From assembly GCA_963748295.1 (NCBI GenBank), contig CAVVIH010000008.1, positions 372,001 through 436,000 of the forward strand: a stretch of DNA of 64,000 nt, in the 5' to 3' direction. This stretch comes from CAVVIH01 sp963748295 (GTDB taxonomy: Bacteria; Acidobacteriota; Vicinamibacteria; Vicinamibacterales; 2-12-FULL-66-21). The first letter of the stretch is position 1. Every line of letters starts with the position of its first letter. The position numbers were made by a program, and so were the translations under genes. Below the pieces are notes generated by a model, which searched no databases, was not told where the DNA came from, and saw only the letters and a program-made list of their open reading frames with translations. This document shows positions 31,198-40,711 of this stretch, in pieces.

Positions 31198-34170
31198 ATG
31201 TCTTTCCTCGATCGTCTCAGGCCCCAACCCAAGTGGAAGAACGCGGATCCGGCAGTCAGGGCGGCAGCCGTCGCCGAGCTCGCCGACGATCCGGAGCACC
31301 AGCAAATCCTTTCCGAGCTTGCCGGCGATGAGGACATTCGCGTCCGCCGCGCCGCAGCCGCGCGGCTCAGAAGCGTTTCCGACCTCGTCGCGCGCGCCGG
31401 ACGCGAAACCGACGAAGATCTTCGGCGCGAGCTGAGCGAGCGGCTGGTCGGAATCGCATCGGCGCCGGCGGACGGCGACGGCGACGCGGCGCTCGCGCTC
31501 TCGGGGCTGAGCGATCAGAAGCATCTGGCCGCCGTGGCGAAGGCCTCTCCGCACGACACCGTGCGCACCGCCGCGCTGGGCCGCGTGCACGACTTCAGGA
31601 CGCTGGGAGCGATCGCGCGTCACGCAGCCGACGCGCAAACCGCGCTCGAGGCGGCGAACCGGATTGCGGATCCGGCGGAGCTTGCCAACATCGCGATGAA
31701 GACCGACCACAAGGATGCGGGGATTGCCGCGCTCGAGCGCGCGGCGGAGACGTCGACGTCGGAAGCCGAACAGCGTGAATTGCTCGAGTCGGCGGCCGCC
31801 AAGGCCAGGAACAAGGGAGTCGCAAAACGCGCACGCGCCATGATTCAGACGATTGAAGCAGCAACCGCGGCACGCCGTGCCGCACACGACGCATGGCAGC
31901 AGCGCATCGCCTCCGTGATGGCGCGGACCGAGGCGCTCGCCGCCGCGCCGTCATTGCCCGACGCGCGCCAACAGGCGGGAGAGGCCGAGGCGGAGTGGCG
32001 TGAGATGGCGGGCTCGCCGGAGTTCGAGATCGATCAGGACACGATCGGCCGGTTCGGCTCGCTGGTGTCGGCAGCGCATGCCGCGATCGACGCGCACGAG
32101 CGTGCGCTGGCGGAACGCCGGGCGGAAGCCGAACGGCAGAACGCGATTCGAACGGTCCGCCTGTCCTTGTGCGACCGGGTGGAAGCCCTCCGCGGCGACG
32201 ACACGGTGGATGAAATCGCGCGGGCGCGCGCCGAATGGGAAGGACTGCCAGGGCCCGGCGCGCAGGAAATCGAGGACGCCGACGCCAGAGCGCGCTTCGA
32301 CGAGGCCTGCCGGCGGGCGCTTTCCCGGTTCGAGAACAGCAAGGAATCAGAGAAGATCCACGGCCGCCTCGACGAGCTGGCGACGGAAGCGGCGCGGCTG
32401 GTGGGCGAATCCGAGCTGCCGGAGCACAGCTGGAACGCGGTCGTGACGGAGTGGCGCGCGCTGCATCCGCGGGCCGACGGCCTCGATCCGGCGGTCGCCG
32501 AACGATTCGCGGCCGCGGAAGCGGGCGTCACCGCACGCGAGGCGGAACACCGTGCCGCGGCGGAGCGTTCGCTTCGCCAGCAGCTCCAGCGCATCGAGCA
32601 GCTGATCGAGCGCGCACAAAAGCGCGCCGCCGCCGAAGATCTCACGCTTCGCGAAGCCGATCGCGCCGCGCGCGAGCTGCGTGCCGTGGTCGACGCTCCG
32701 CCTTCGCTCGAAGAGCGCGAACAGCATGCGCTGGTCGAGCGCTTGCGCGCCGCACTCGGGGTTCTCTCACCACGCCTGCACGAGCTGCGGGAGATGGACG
32801 AATGGAAGCGGTTCGCCAACGCAGCAGTCCAGGAAGAGCTGATTGCGGCAACCGAGACGCTTCGCACGAAGTACGCCTTCGAAGCGGAAGGCGGCCCCAC
32901 TCCGGACAACGTCGAGAAGGCGGCCCGCGAGCTTCACGACATCCAGGAACGCTGGAAGCAGGTGGCGGAAGCGCCCCGCGCGCAGGCGCAGGCTCTGTGG
33001 CATCGCTACCGTCAGGCAGCGGACCCGATCCAGGCGAAGGCCCGCGAGTTCTTCGCGCACCGCGCTGAAGAACGCGGGGGCAACCTGCAGCGCAAGCTGG
33101 CGCTCATCGAACGCGCGGAGGCGCTCGCCGATTCGACGGACTGGATCAAGACCGCGGAAGAGCTGAAGAAGCTCCAGGCGGAGTGGCAGCAGATCGGCGC
33201 GGTGCCCCGTCAGGAAACCAAGACGACGTGGAAGCGGTTCCGCGACGCGTGCGACCAGTTCTTCACGCGGCGCAACGCGGACCTCGCCGAACGCAAGGAA
33301 GCCTGGGCGGCGAACCTCGCAAAGAAGGAAGCGCTCTGCGCGCGCGCCGAGGAGCTCGCCACGTCGCGAGACTGGGAGCGCTCGGCAGCCGAGATCCGCC
33401 GGCTGCAGTCGGACTGGAAGACCGTCGGCCCGGTGCGCCGCAACAAGTCGGAAGCGATCTGGCACCGGTTCCGCACCGCCTGCGACACGTTCTTCGAGCG
33501 CTACAAGCGGCGCGACGAGATCGAGCTGGAGGCGAAGCAGGCCGATCGCGAGGCGCTCGTCGCCGAGCTGGAGGCGCTCAATCCAGGCGCGGCCGCTGCA
33601 GCCGACGCCGCGGCCGAGGGTGGCGAGCCAGCGGCCCAGCCGCAGGCGCCGCCTGGAGATCTGGTCGAACGTGTGCGCTCGCTGCGCTCACGCTGGAACC
33701 AGACGACGCCGGTAGTCCGCCAGGGTGCGGATCCGTTGAGCGCCAGGTTCGTCGGCGCGCTCGAGCGGCTCATCGCGAACTATCCGGACGCATTCCGCGG
33801 CACCGAGCTCGACGTCGAGGCCGCGAGGCAAAAGATGGAGCGGCTGTGCGAGCGCGTGGAAGGCTTCGTCGCCGGTGCGGCTCCGCCGCCCGAGAACTCG
33901 TCGAAAGCGCTCGCTGAAATGCTGCGCGAGGCGCTCGCGGCGAACACGATCGGCGGGCGCGCGGGCGAAGAATCGAAGTGGCGGACGATGGCGGAGGAGG
34001 TGCGGCAGGCACAATCCTCGTTCACACGCCTCGGTCCTGTACCTGGAGATGCCGGGCGGCAGCTGGCGGAGCGCTTCCACAAGGCGTGCAACCGCTTCTT
34101 CGATCAGTACCGCCGGAAGGTGCCGCCGGCGCAGCAACAGCAGCGCTCCCGTCCCGTCGGGGCGCGGTAG
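31198..34170 (+). CDS. Large HEAT-repeat plus DUF349 protein
   Basis: 990 residues, cytoplasmic, strongly helical. Residues 1-200 are HEAT-like repeats (RAAAVAELADDPEHQQILSE, EDIRVRRAAAARL). The rest is a chain of roughly eight DUF349 units, each about 75 residues with an initial Trp and a W/F-RFR pattern. The clearest are WKQVAEAPRAQAQALWHRY, WQQIGAVPRQETKTTWKRF and WKTVGPVRRNKSEAIWHRF, each followed by a coiled segment; earlier and last units are degenerate. DUF349 has no known biochemical activity. A long elongated scaffold is suggested. Confidence 0.88.
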   Translation: MSFLDRLRPQPKWKNADPAVRAAAVAELADDPEHQQILSELAGDEDIRVRRAAAARLRSVSDLVARAGRETDEDLRRELSERLVGIASAPADGDGDAALALSGLSDQKHLAAVAKASPHDTVRTAALGRVHDFRTLGAIARHAADAQTALEAANRIADPAELANIAMKTDHKDAGIAALERAAETSTSEAEQRELLESAAAKARNKGVAKRARAMIQTIEAATAARRAAHDAWQQRIASVMARTEALAAAPSLPDARQQAGEAEAEWREMAGSPEFEIDQDTIGRFGSLVSAAHAAIDAHERALAERRAEAERQNAIRTVRLSLCDRVEALRGDDTVDEIARARAEWEGLPGPGAQEIEDADARARFDEACRRALSRFENSKESEKIHGRLDELATEAARLVGESELPEHSWNAVVTEWRALHPRADGLDPAVAERFAAAEAGVTAREAEHRAAAERSLRQQLQRIEQLIERAQKRAAAEDLTLREADRAARELRAVVDAPPSLEEREQHALVERLRAALGVLSPRLHELREMDEWKRFANAAVQEELIAATETLRTKYAFEAEGGPTPDNVEKAARELHDIQERWKQVAEAPRAQAQALWHRYRQAADPIQAKAREFFAHRAEERGGNLQRKLALIERAEALADSTDWIKTAEELKKLQAEWQQIGAVPRQETKTTWKRFRDACDQFFTRRNADLAERKEAWAANLAKKEALCARAEELATSRDWERSAAEIRRLQSDWKTVGPVRRNKSEAIWHRFRTACDTFFERYKRRDEIELEAKQADREALVAELEALNPGAAAAADAAAEGGEPAAQPQAPPGDLVERVRSLRSRWNQTTPVVRQGADPLSARFVGALERLIANYPDAFRGTELDVEAARQKMERLCERVEGFVAGAAPPPENSSKALAEMLREALAANTIGGRAGEESKWRTMAEEVRQAQSSFTRLGPVPGDAGRQLAERFHKACNRFFDQYRRKVPPAQQQQRSRPVGAR

Positions 34171-34198
34171 TGGGCGGATCTTTCGGCTAAAGCTGGTG

Positions 34199-34218
34199 CT
34201 TCCGGCTAAAGCCGGAAG
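34199..34218. repeat. Palindromic interspersed repeat (CTTCCGGCT-AA-AGCCGGAAG)
   Basis: Perfect 9-bp stem with a 2-nt centre, abutting the stop codon of the convergent amidohydrolase and 29 bp after the DUF349 stop. A degenerate copy (TTTCGGCTAAAGCTGG) immediately precedes it. GGCTAAAGCC palindromes of this kind recur in acidobacterial and planctomycete genomes (from memory). May serve as a bidirectional terminator. Confidence 0.6.
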
Positions 34219-35939
34219 CTACTTCTTGTATCGCACCTTGCCGCCGACGATCGTGTAGAGGATCTCGGTGGTCGGAATCTGATCGTCGGGCACGGTCATG
34301 ATGTCCTTCGACAGCACGACCAGGTCGGCATACTTGCCGGGCTTGAGCGTTCCCTTCGAGCCCTCTTCGAACGCCGCGTAAGCGGCGTTTGTCGTGTACG
34401 ACTTCAACGCTTCCACGCGGCTCATGCGCTGATCGGGATAGAAGACGCGGCCGTCCTTCAGCTTCCGCGTCACCGTCGCGTAGAAGCTCGCGATCGGGCT
34501 GACGTCCTCGACCGGCGCGTCAGTGCCGTTGCTGACCACGGCGCCCGATTTCATCAGCTTCTGCCAGACATACGCCCCTTCCTCCGCCCGCTTGTCGCCA
34601 AGCCGCGCCGGCACGTAGGGGGCGTCGGACGTGCAGTGAATGCCCTGCATCGACGCAATGACGCCGAGCTGGCCGAATCGCGGGATGTCGGACGGGTGCA
34701 GGTGCTGCGCGTGCTCGACGCGCCAGCGGAGATCCTTCTTGTCGGGATTCGCCTTGTAGGCCTCTTCGAAAATGTTCAGCGTCTCGCGGTTGGCGCGATC
34801 GCCGATCGCGTGCACGCACAGCTGATAGCCGTGCTGAATCGCCAGCTTCGCCGCTTCGCGGATCTCCTCGACCGTCGTGGTGTTGCGCCCGGTGTCGCCC
34901 GGCTTGTCCGAGTACGGCTCCAGCAGCCACGCGCCGCGCGATCCGAGCGCGCCGTCGATGGATTTCTTGATCCCGCGCACCGTGAGGAAGCCATTGGCGT
35001 AGTCGATCGTTCGATACTTTGCGAGGTTTGCCGCCAGCGCCTGGTTGTTCATGCGCAGCATGACCCAGAGGCGCACGTTGATCTTCCCTTCATCGATGAG
35101 CGCCTTCATCAGGTCCACGTCGGAAACGGACGATCCGGCGTCCTGGAACGACGTGACGCCCTTCGACAGCACCTCCTGCGACGCCAGCTCGAGCCCCTTG
35201 CGCGAGCGGGCGATCCGCTCCTCCGCGCTGACGCCGATCGCGGCGGATCAGACCGGACGCGGTCTCGCGAAACAGGCCGGTGGGCTCCCCGTTCGCGTCC
35301 TTGAGAAAATCGCCGCCGGGCGGGTTCGGCGTCTTTGCGGTGACGCCCGAAACCTCCATCGCCTTGGCATTGGCAAAGCTCGCGTGGCCGCTCGCGTGGG
35401 TCAGCAGGACGGGATTGGCGGGCGATACGCGGCTGAGCGACGCGTGCGTCGGGAATCCTTCGACGTTCGGCTGCGGCGGGCTGCTCCACTTCTCCTGATG
35501 CCAGCCGCGCCCCAGGATCCACTCGCCAGGCTTCGCTTTCTTCGCCGCCTGCTCGACCATCGCGACGATCTCGTCCCACGACTTCGCGTTCTGCAGTTCG
35601 AGGTTGAGCTTGGCTTCGCCGACGCCGCCGAAGTGGCCGTGGCCCTCGATGAAGCCCGGAATGACCAGCTGGCCCTTGAGGTCGATCACTTGCGTCTTCG
35701 GCCCGACGTGCCGCTTGATGTCTTCGCGTCGATCCGAGGTCCGCAATCTTGTCCCCGACCACCGCAACGGCCTGCGCTTCCGGCCGGCTGTCTTCGAGCG
35801 TGACGATCTTGCCGTTGAGCAGCACGAGGTCGGCTGGCGGCCGGGCAGGTTGCTGTTGAGAGACAACAGAGACCGCCGCGACGCTCGCGGCAATCGCCGC
35901 TGCCACCGAAGCCGCGAGAACAGAGGCTCTCCTGGACAT
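34219..35939 (-). CDS. YtcJ-like exported amidohydrolase, two +1 frameshifts
   Basis: About 573 codons. Start MSRRASVLAASVAAAIAASV, a signal peptide. The first frame carries DLVLLNGKIVTLEDSRPEAQ. After an extra base near 35729 the second frame carries DLKGQLVIPGFIEGHGHFGG with the metal-binding HxH, and ILGRGWHQEKW. After another near 35242 the third frame carries VSKGVTSFQDAG, CVHAIGDRANRETL, VEHAQHLHPSDI, SNGTDAPVEDVSPI and the end KYADLVVLSKDI. Metal-dependent hydrolase of the TIM-barrel amidohydrolase superfamily; substrate unknown. All catalytic motifs survive, so the shifts are probably consensus errors. Confidence 0.87.
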
Positions 35940-35970
35940 GAATCCTTCCTCAGACGCGGATCTACCCGGA

Positions 35971-36914
35971 TCAGACCGATATCGGATAGAGCCGCTCGAA
36001 GTTGCCACCCACTATCGAGCGAACCGCATCGTCGCCCGCGCCGGCAGCGCTGAGAGCCTGCAGTTGCGCGTCGTAAATGGGCCGCTGCCAGCCGCGCGGA
36101 AAAAACGACGAATCGGTACCGAACAGCAGCCGTTCGGGCCCGGCCACAGCCAGCGCCTGGCGGAACACGTGGTCGAGCGTCAGGCCGGGATGATATCGCA
36201 TCCAGCTGTTCGAGCTCGACGTGTCGAGATGAATGTTCGGGCACTGATCCGCCGCCATCAGCGCCTCGCGAAACAGTCCGGCGCCGAAGTGCGGAATGAT
36301 CACGGGCACCTTCGGAAAGCGGGCGGCCATGCGCGCGGCCGCGAGCGGATCGCCCAGGCGGAGGTCGAACGGCGAAGGCAGGCCGAGCTTCTTGCGAACG
36401 CCGACGGTCAGGACACCGCAATGCACGAACACGGCGGCGCCGTGCTCCGCCGCCTGCTCGAAGGCGCGCTCGACGGCAGCGATCGTCGAGGCGGTAGTGG
36501 TGCATCGCTGGAAACAGCGCGATCGTGCGCAGCTTGCGGTCTGCCAGTGCCGCAGCCAGCCGCGAGCTCGCCTCCGGCGCGACCGGGTTGAACATGAAGA
36601 AACCGACGAACCGCGACGGGTGCCGCGCAACGGCGGCCGCCACCGATTGTTCGTCGCCGGGGATGCTGGCGATCAGACTCGGCCCGTGCAATGCCGTGGC
36701 GGTCGAGCTCGGCAATCCAGCGATCGGCCAGCGCTTCGACGGCGCCGGGATCATCCCACCCAAGGTGGCCGGCAACAGCTGCCGAGCGGTCGGCGGCCGG
36801 GCTCGCGCCGAATGTTGTTGCGGCGAACGAACCGGGCGGCGCCGACTGGATCAGGATGTCGAGAAACCGTGACGAGAAGAAATGGCAGTGTGCGTCGCAA
36901 ACCAGCAGCGTCAT
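35971..36914 (-). CDS. Amidohydrolase_2 (TIM-barrel) family protein, two +1 frameshifts
   Basis: About 314 codons from ATG 36914 (MTLLVCDAHCHFFSSRF, with the HxH metal motif). It shifts near 36683 (into PSLIASIPGDEQSVAAAVAR, FVGFFMFNP) and near 36481 (into AAVERAFEQAAEHGAAVFVH). The last frame holds VIIPHFGAGLFREAL, LLFGTDSSFFPRGW and end VGGNFERLYPISV. The group contains decarboxylase-like and hydrolase-like enzymes; the reaction cannot be assigned. The end lies 32 bp upstream of the YtcJ-like gene on the same strand. Confidence 0.85.
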
Positions 36915-36918
36915 CTGG

Positions 36919-37600
36919 CTAGCCCGCGAACTTATAACCCATCCCGTGCACCGTGAGAATGTACTGCGGGTGGCGTGAGTTGGGCTCGATCTTCTGGCGC
37001 AGCCAGGCCACATGGACGTCGACGGTTCTCGTCGACGGCATCGCGTTGTAGCCCCACACCTCGTTCAGCAGCTCTTCGCGCGTGAGCGTCGCCCCGCGAT
37101 GCTCGATGAAGTAGCGCAGCAGCTGGAACTCCCGCGCCGAAAGATCGAGCGGCGCTCCGCTCTTGGTGACTTCCGCGCGCCGGAAGTCGACGCGAACTTC
37201 CCCGAACTGGTAGCCCGTCGGCCGGATGCGGAACGGCAGGCGCGCGCCGCAGCTTGGCTTCGATCCGCGCGAGGAGCTCGACCATCTCGAACGGCTTCGT
37301 GACGTAGTCGTCCGCACCCAGCTTCAGACCGACGACCTTGTCCACCACCTGCCCCCTGGCGGTGAGCATTATGACCGGAGTTTCGATGTTTCGCTTGCGC
37401 AGCTCGCGGAGCACGTCGAAGCCGCCCAGGCGGGGGAGCATGACGTCGAGCAGAATGAGATCGAAGCCCTCGGAACTCGCGCGTTCGAGGCCGCTCTCGC
37501 CGTCGGCGCTCGAGTCGACGGCGTACCCTTCGCGCGTGAGGCGATCGGTCAGCGTCAGGACGAGGCCGGGTTCGTCTTCTACCAGGAGCAGCCGCTTCAC
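36919..37600 (-). CDS. OmpR/PhoB-type response regulator, one +1 frameshift
   Basis: About 226 codons. Receiver domain KRLLLVEDEPGLVLTLTDRL with phospho-acceptor Asp in DLILLDVMLPRLGG and Lys in DDYVTKPFEMVELL. After a shift within a CGCGCG run near 37245 the winged helix follows: GYQFGEVRVDFRRAEV, LSAREFQLLRYFIEHRG, TRTVDVHVAWLRQKIE, ILTVHGMGYKFAG. It begins 3 bp after the histidine kinase stop, as expected for a cognate pair. Confidence 0.9.
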
Positions 37601-37603
37601 GAC

Positions 37604-39544
37604 TCAGCCCGAGACCGGTTGCGCGGATCCGACCGGGCGGGCGCTCGCTTCTTCACCCGCCGCCGGCAGCTGGACGATGAACTCGCTCCCGTTTCCCGGC
37701 GCGCTCCTGACCGACACGCGGCCGCCGTGGGATTCGACGATGCGCTGGACCAGGCTCAGGCCGAGGCCGGCGCCCTGAATCTGCGCGGACAGCGCGTCGC
37801 TCGCGCGATAGAAGGGCTCGAAGATCCGCGCCTGCTCGGCGGGCTGGATGCCGATGCCGCGATCGGCGACGGTGATGCGCACTTCGGATCCGTTCCGCGC
37901 CGCGGACAGCCCGATCCAGCCTCCAGACGCCCCGTACTTGACCGCGTTGCCGATCAGATTCTGGAAGACGCGCCGCAGCGCGACCTCGTCGCCGAGCACG
38001 GGCGGAAGATCCGGCGGGAACTGGAAGTCGACCTCGATCCCCGCCCGCTCGATGATCGAGGCCGACGACGACACGATGTCGTGAAGGAGCGGCTCGATCG
38101 CAACCGCCCGCAGTGCGAAGCCGCGCTGCCCCGACTGGATGCCGGCCAGCTCGAGGATCTGCTCGACCATCTCGGTGAGACGACGGCCCTCGGTCCGCAT
38201 CAGGTCGCCGTACTTCCTCACCTGAGCCTCCTCGCGCACGACGCCGTCCGCGAGGTTCTCGGCCGCCGACCTGATCACCGCCAGCGGCGTCCGCAGCTCG
38301 TGCGAAACCGCCGCGACGAATTCCATCTGCTGCTTCGCGAGCCGCTGCGCCCGGCGGGTCGAGAGCACGAGCAGCCCCATGCTCGCCGCGAGCACGCCGA
38401 GAACGCTGCTGCTGACGAACAGGTTCCGGCGCCGCACGCTGTTCACCGCCGCCTCGAGCGAACCGGCGCGATGCTTCAGGATCAGTTTCCAGCGCGGCGA
38501 CGTCATCGTCGTGAACCGCGCGGTCGTCGTCGTAGTCGTCGTCGATCCGCGCACGCCGGCCGCCTCGCCGCCCGAACCGGGCTGCACGACGATCGACAGA
38601 GGACGCGCGCCTTGCAGCGTGAAGAAATCCGACGCGGGCGCCCCCTTCTCTCCCGGCCCGCGTCCGATGGCCGTGTGCACGGCGGTCGTAAATGTCGCGA
38701 AGCGCCGGACCTCCGCCGCCAGCGTGGCGAAGTCCTGCGTGCGGACCTGCAAGAGATCCGCTGACGCATCTGCCTTGTCGCCTGCCGATGGCGTGAACGC
38801 GCGCTCCGACGTGTAGACCACGCCGCCTTCGTTCGACGTCCTGACGACGGCAACGTGCAGATCGAGGCCGGCGCCGCCGCGGCTGAAATGACGCTCCGCC
38901 AGCGCGGGCAGCAGCTCCTTTGTCAGGTAATCCGGGTCGAGCGCGACGATCGCGGAAGAGAAGCGCGGGGCAGTCGGCGGCTCCGCCACCTTGCTGTTCA
39001 GGAACATCAATGGCAGCGGCATGGGCGACACGACCGCGAACGCCTTCTCCCAGATCGGCTGCGACATCCTGGCAAACAGCATGCGATGCGGCGGATCTTC
39101 CTGCCTGAAATCGCTCTGACCGAGTTGTTGCTGCCAGTCCGACATCGAAGCCGGCCAGTCGACGGGCGACAACCGGCTCGTCTTCGGATCGAAAAGACGC
39201 AGGCGGCCCGTGCCGGGTGGCTCCTGCGTGTAGATGTAAACGTTCTTCAGAAGCTTTGGAAAGCGCGACGTAGCCTGCCACCGCTCGTTGCGCTCGGCGA
39301 GACGTGCCGCGATCTCCTCGTCGGTTCCCGGCTCGATCTGGTAGAGCAGGTAGGCGCGCGTCAGCTCGCGGTCCACGTCGAGCGCGAACTCGGACGCGCC
39401 GGTGCTCAGCGTCGATTGCATGCGCTCGCGCTCCGCCTGGCTCACCTGCCCGAGCCAGCGGTACTGCAGCGTGGCGAGCAGCGTCATCAGGCCGACGAGC
39501 AGGACGACCACCGCGATGAGCGGCAGCCGGACGCGTCTCCTCAT
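37604..39544 (-). CDS. Membrane sensor histidine kinase
   Basis: 646 residues. Helix 1 at about 8-27 (LIAVVVLLVGLMTLLATL), then a large periplasmic region of roughly 340 residues containing a run of seven threonines (from a GTC-type trinucleotide run near 38521-38545), and helix 2 LFVSSSVLGVLAASMGLLVL. Catalytic core: H box AAVSHELRTPLAVIRSAAEN, N box FQNLIGNAVKYG, G1 ADRGIGIQPAEQ, F box IFEPFYRASD, G2 GAGLGLSLVQRIVESHGG. No HAMP or PAS domain is obvious. It is divergent from the secreted-protein/TonB-receptor pair, which is a plausible target. Confidence 0.92.
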   Translation of the reverse strand: MRRRVRLPLIAVVVLLVGLMTLLATLQYRWLGQVSQAERERMQSTLSTGASEFALDVDRELTRAYLLYQIEPGTDEEIAARLAERNERWQATSRFPKLLKNVYIYTQEPPGTGRLRLFDPKTSRLSPVDWPASMSDWQQQLGQSDFRQEDPPHRMLFARMSQPIWEKAFAVVSPMPLPLMFLNSKVAEPPTAPRFSSAIVALDPDYLTKELLPALAERHFSRGGAGLDLHVAVVRTSNEGGVVYTSERAFTPSAGDKADASADLLQVRTQDFATLAAEVRRFATFTTAVHTAIGRGPGEKGAPASDFFTLQGARPLSIVVQPGSGGEAAGVRGSTTTTTTTARFTTMTSPRWKLILKHRAGSLEAAVNSVRRRNLFVSSSVLGVLAASMGLLVLSTRRAQRLAKQQMEFVAAVSHELRTPLAVIRSAAENLADGVVREEAQVRKYGDLMRTEGRRLTEMVEQILELAGIQSGQRGFALRAVAIEPLLHDIVSSSASIIERAGIEVDFQFPPDLPPVLGDEVALRRVFQNLIGNAVKYGASGGWIGLSAARNGSEVRITVADRGIGIQPAEQARIFEPFYRASDALSAQIQGAGLGLSLVQRIVESHGGRVSVRSAPGNGSEFIVQLPAAGEEASARPVGSAQPVSG

Positions 39545-39677
39545 GCGGCGAGTCTAGCACGCCGTCCGCGGCCTCTTTCTCACTGGCCCACAAGGTTTTA
39601 CGTCCTTAACAAACTCTTTGCGCCGGCTTAACCACCTGACCGGCGGTCGGTGGAATGCTGACTGGCACAGGAGCGTT

Positions 39678-40709
39678 ATGCGAACACAACTTCAGATTTC
39701 AGGTCTTGCCGTTGCGGCGCTGGTGATTCTCTCCCCCGGCTCGATGACCGCCCGCGAAGGCGACGCCAAGGCGGCGTCCGTCATGGCCGACAGCCGCAAG
39801 GCGCTTGGCGGCGAGAACAAGCTCTCCACGCTGAAAGCGCTGTCGCTGCGCGCCGAATTCAAGCGCGAGATGGCCAGCGGCGGTCCCGGCGGCGCCACCT
39901 TCGTCGTCGGCGGTGGCGGCGGCGCGTCGTTTGGCGGTCCGGTCCAGATGAACGGATCGCTCGAGATCGACATGGTGTTCCCTGACAAGTTCTACCGGCA
40001 GGAAACCACCACCGGGGGCATCGGCCTGACGCGCGTCGACGGATTCGACGGCGATCGCCCATTTCTCGATGTGTCGTCCGCGAGCCCCGGAGCACGCGTG
40101 ATCGCGGACAACCCGGCGAGCGATCCGGTGCGTGCGAAAGCCGCGCTGAAGCGCGCCAACACGGAGCTGGCGCGGCTGCTGCTCGGACTGGTCGGCGCCA
40201 CCCAGGCCGCGATGCCGGTCACGTACGCATATGTGGGGCAGGCCGAATCGCCGGATGGCACGGCTCACGTGATTGACGTCACCGGTGCGGAGGATTTCAA
40301 GGCGCGGCTGTTCGTCGACACCAACACGCACCTGCCGTTGATGGTCACTTACTCCGAGCTCGAGCCGCGGCCAATGCGAATGGTGACGCAGCACGGAGCG
40401 CCGTCCGGCGGAGGAACACCGAGGGTGGCGACGGCGCCGGCGGGAGCGGGCGCCGCCACGGAACGCCGCGAGCTGACACCCGAGCAGCGCGCCGAGCTCG
40501 ACAAAGAGATCAAGGCCGCCGACGAGGCGACGCGAAAGGTGCTCGAGTATCGGCTCTATTTCTCGGACTACCGCGCGGTCGACGGCGTGCAGCTGCCGCA
40601 CCGTATCGCGCGCGGGTCGGGCGAGAAGACGGTCGAGGAGTGGGAGATCAAGGGCTACAAGGTCAACCCCACCATCAAGGCCGACCGCTTCAAGGTTGGA
40701 ACGGAATAG
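39678..40709 (+). CDS. Exported protein of unknown function, partner of a TonB receptor
   Basis: 343 residues from ATG 39678 (GGAG 6 nt upstream), with signal peptide MRTQLQISGLAVAALVILSPGS. The core resembles LolA-like/outer-membrane lipoprotein folds: repeated beta-strands such as KALSLRAEFKREMAS, GSLEIDMVFPDKFYRQETT, LFVDTNTHLPLMVTYSEL and YFSDYRAVDGVQLPHRIARG. There is a glycine-rich loop (VVGGGGGASFGG). The next gene, a TonB receptor, starts 3 bp after its stop, so they are co-transcribed. It may be periplasmic and help with receptor assembly or substrate handling; this is inference. Confidence 0.8.
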   Translation: MRTQLQISGLAVAALVILSPGSMTAREGDAKAASVMADSRKALGGENKLSTLKALSLRAEFKREMASGGPGGATFVVGGGGGASFGGPVQMNGSLEIDMVFPDKFYRQETTTGGIGLTRVDGFDGDRPFLDVSSASPGARVIADNPASDPVRAKAALKRANTELARLLLGLVGATQAAMPVTYAYVGQAESPDGTAHVIDVTGAEDFKARLFVDTNTHLPLMVTYSELEPRPMRMVTQHGAPSGGGTPRVATAPAGAGAATERRELTPEQRAELDKEIKAADEATRKVLEYRLYFSDYRAVDGVQLPHRIARGSGEKTVEEWEIKGYKVNPTIKADRFKVGTE

Positions 40710-40711
40710 TC

